Source of the DNA: Polynucleobacter meluiroseus
Lineage (GTDB): Bacteria; Pseudomonadota; Gammaproteobacteria; Burkholderiales; Burkholderiaceae
Length of the DNA: 6,294 bases
Direction: 5' to 3'
Assembly: GCA_943329505.2 (NCBI GenBank)
Contig: CALQED020000080.1
Span: forward strand, 1 to 6,294
Shown here: positions 5,126 through 6,294 of the stretch, piece by piece
How positions within the stretch are numbered: position 1 is the stretch's first letter
Layout: every line of letters begins with the position of its first letter
Translations under genes and position numbers: made by a program
The notes under the pieces: generated by a model
The model's database searches: none
What the model was told of the DNA's origin: nothing
The model's input: the letters and a program-made list of their open reading frames with translations, nothing else

Positions 5126-6294
5126 ATGACTAAACCACTAGACGGTATTCGTATTATTGACTTCACCCACGTTCAAGCAGGCCCTGCATGTACTCAGCTA
5201 TTAGCTTGGTACGGTGCAGACGTCATTAAAGTAGAGCGTCCAGGCTCTGGCGACGTGACCCGTAGCCAATTGCGTGATATTCCAGGTGCTGATGCTTTGT
5301 ACTTCACTATGCTCAACGGTAACAAGCGCTCTTTGACGCTCGATACCAAGACTCAAGAAGGTAAAGAAGTATTAGAGAAGATGATTAAGACTTCTGATGT
5401 GATGGTTGAAAACTTTGGACCAGGTGCTTTGGATCGTATGGGCTTTTCTTGGAAGCGTATTCAAGAATTGAATCCAAAAATGATCATGGCTTCTGTAAAG
5501 GGCTTTAGCGATGGCCATTCATACGAAGACTTAAAAGTCTATGAGAACGTTGCTCAGTGTGCCGGTGGTGCAGCTTCCACTACAGGTTTCTGGGATGGTC
5601 CTCCAACAGTTTCTGCTGCAGCCTTGGGCGACTCTAATACTGGTATGCACTTAGCGATTGGTATTTTGACTGCTTTGATGCAGCGTGAAAAAACTGGCCG
5701 TGGTCAAAAAGTGTCCTGCTCAATGCAAGATGCTGTATTGAACTTGTGCCGTGTGAAGTTGCGCGATCAACAGCGTTTGGACAAAGTTGGCTACTTGGAA
5801 GAGTATCCACAGTACCCACACGGAACATTTACTGATGTAGTTCCACGCGGCGGCAATGCTGGTGGTGGTGGTCAGCCAGGTTGGGTATTGAAGTGTAAGG
5901 GCTGGGAAACTGATCCAAACGCATATATTTACTTCACCATTCAAGGTCACGCATGGGAGCCTATTACTAAGGCTATCGGCAAACCAGAATGGGCAGCTGA
6001 TCCGGCCTATATGACTGCTGAAGCTCGTCAAGACAAGATTTTTGATATCTTCGCAACGATTGAAGATTGGCTCAAAGACAAAACTAAATATGAGGCTGTG
6101 GACATCCTCCGCAAGTTTGATATTCCATGTGCCCCAGTTTTCTCCATGAAAGAATTGGCTGCTTCACCTGACCTGCGTAAGAGTGGATCAATCGTTGAAG
6201 TGGACCACAAAGTACGTGGTAAGTATTTGACTATCGGTAGCCCAATCAAGTTCTCTGATTTGGAAATCGAAGTGAAGCCATCTCCAGTATTGGG
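5126..6294 (+). CDS. frc: Formyl-CoA:oxalate CoA-transferase (3' end cut by window)
   Basis: Class III CoA-transferase that transfers CoA from formyl-CoA to oxalate, giving oxalyl-CoA for Oxc plus formate. The reading frame from ATG 5126 is open to the window edge (389 codons); about 25-30 residues are probably missing. It opens MTKPLDGI and follows the O. formigenes enzyme closely, as recalled. Conserved residues include His15 and Gln17 (THVQAGP), Arg104, Glu140 (VYENVAQ), the catalytic Asp169 that forms the acyl and CoA intermediates (GDSNTGMH), and the glycine loop GGGGQ at 246-250. Two differences stand out: residue 48 is Gln where the O. formigenes enzyme has Trp, and a stretch of about 12 residues before the glycine loop is absent. 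Clustering with oxc supports a true oxalate enzyme over a generic CaiB/BaiF family member. Confidence 0.96.
   Translation, partial: MTKPLDGIRIIDFTHVQAGPACTQLLAWYGADVIKVERPGSGDVTRSQLRDIPGADALYFTMLNGNKRSLTLDTKTQEGKEVLEKMIKTSDVMVENFGPGALDRMGFSWKRIQELNPKMIMASVKGFSDGHSYEDLKVYENVAQCAGGAASTTGFWDGPPTVSAAALGDSNTGMHLAIGILTALMQREKTGRGQKVSCSMQDAVLNLCRVKLRDQQRLDKVGYLEEYPQYPHGTFTDVVPRGGNAGGGGQPGWVLKCKGWETDPNAYIYFTIQGHAWEPITKAIGKPEWAADPAYMTAEARQDKIFDIFATIEDWLKDKTKYEAVDILRKFDIPCAPVFSMKELAASPDLRKSGSIVEVDHKVRGKYLTIGSPIKFSDLEIEVKPSPVL

Noticed and set aside
5634..6249. Several minus-strand frames opposite frc
   Set aside because: All are shadows of the conserved plus-strand CoA-transferase frame, which is continuous to the window edge.

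Overview
The window looks like a chromosomal segment of a betaproteobacterium, most likely a Burkholderiales member with moderate to low G+C, Polynucleobacter-like in feel. This is inferred from base composition, gene types and close resemblance to the Oxalobacter formigenes oxalate enzymes as I remember them. No search was run, so the genus is only a guess.

Region 1 (about 18-2393, minus strand) is a vitamin B12 uptake unit. It holds a BtuB-type TonB-dependent outer-membrane receptor preceded by a clear cobalamin riboswitch. A G+C-rich spacer of about 115 nt with a hairpin lies between the aptamer and the gene.

Region 2 (about 2447-3133, plus strand) carries a short Crp/Fnr-family regulator, transcribed divergently from the B12 unit. 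It lacks the Fe-S cysteine cluster of FNR and the cAMP pocket residues of CRP, but keeps an FNR-like E-T-L-S-R recognition helix.

Region 3 (3146-6294, plus strand) is an oxalate catabolic cluster: oxalyl-CoA decarboxylase (oxc) followed by formyl-CoA:oxalate CoA-transferase (frc, cut by the window end). Frc moves CoA from formyl-CoA to oxalate. Oxc decarboxylates the oxalyl-CoA to formyl-CoA, which returns to Frc. The net reaction is oxalate to formate plus CO2, consuming a proton.

The most interesting signal is the 214-nt gap between the regulator and oxc. It contains a perfect TTGA-N6-TCAA box (3146-3159) placed exactly where a class II FNR-type activator site should be relative to a TAATAT -10 element (3182-3187). 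The regulator next door has the recognition-helix residues expected to read TTGA. Between the predicted transcription start and oxc lies a strongly structured leader: a GAAA-tetraloop hairpin abutting a 14-bp hairpin. There is no ordinary Shine-Dalgarno next to the oxc start, and a 19-codon ORF overlaps the oxc start codon. Together these suggest a local oxalate regulon with both transcriptional and translational control, which needs experimental proof.
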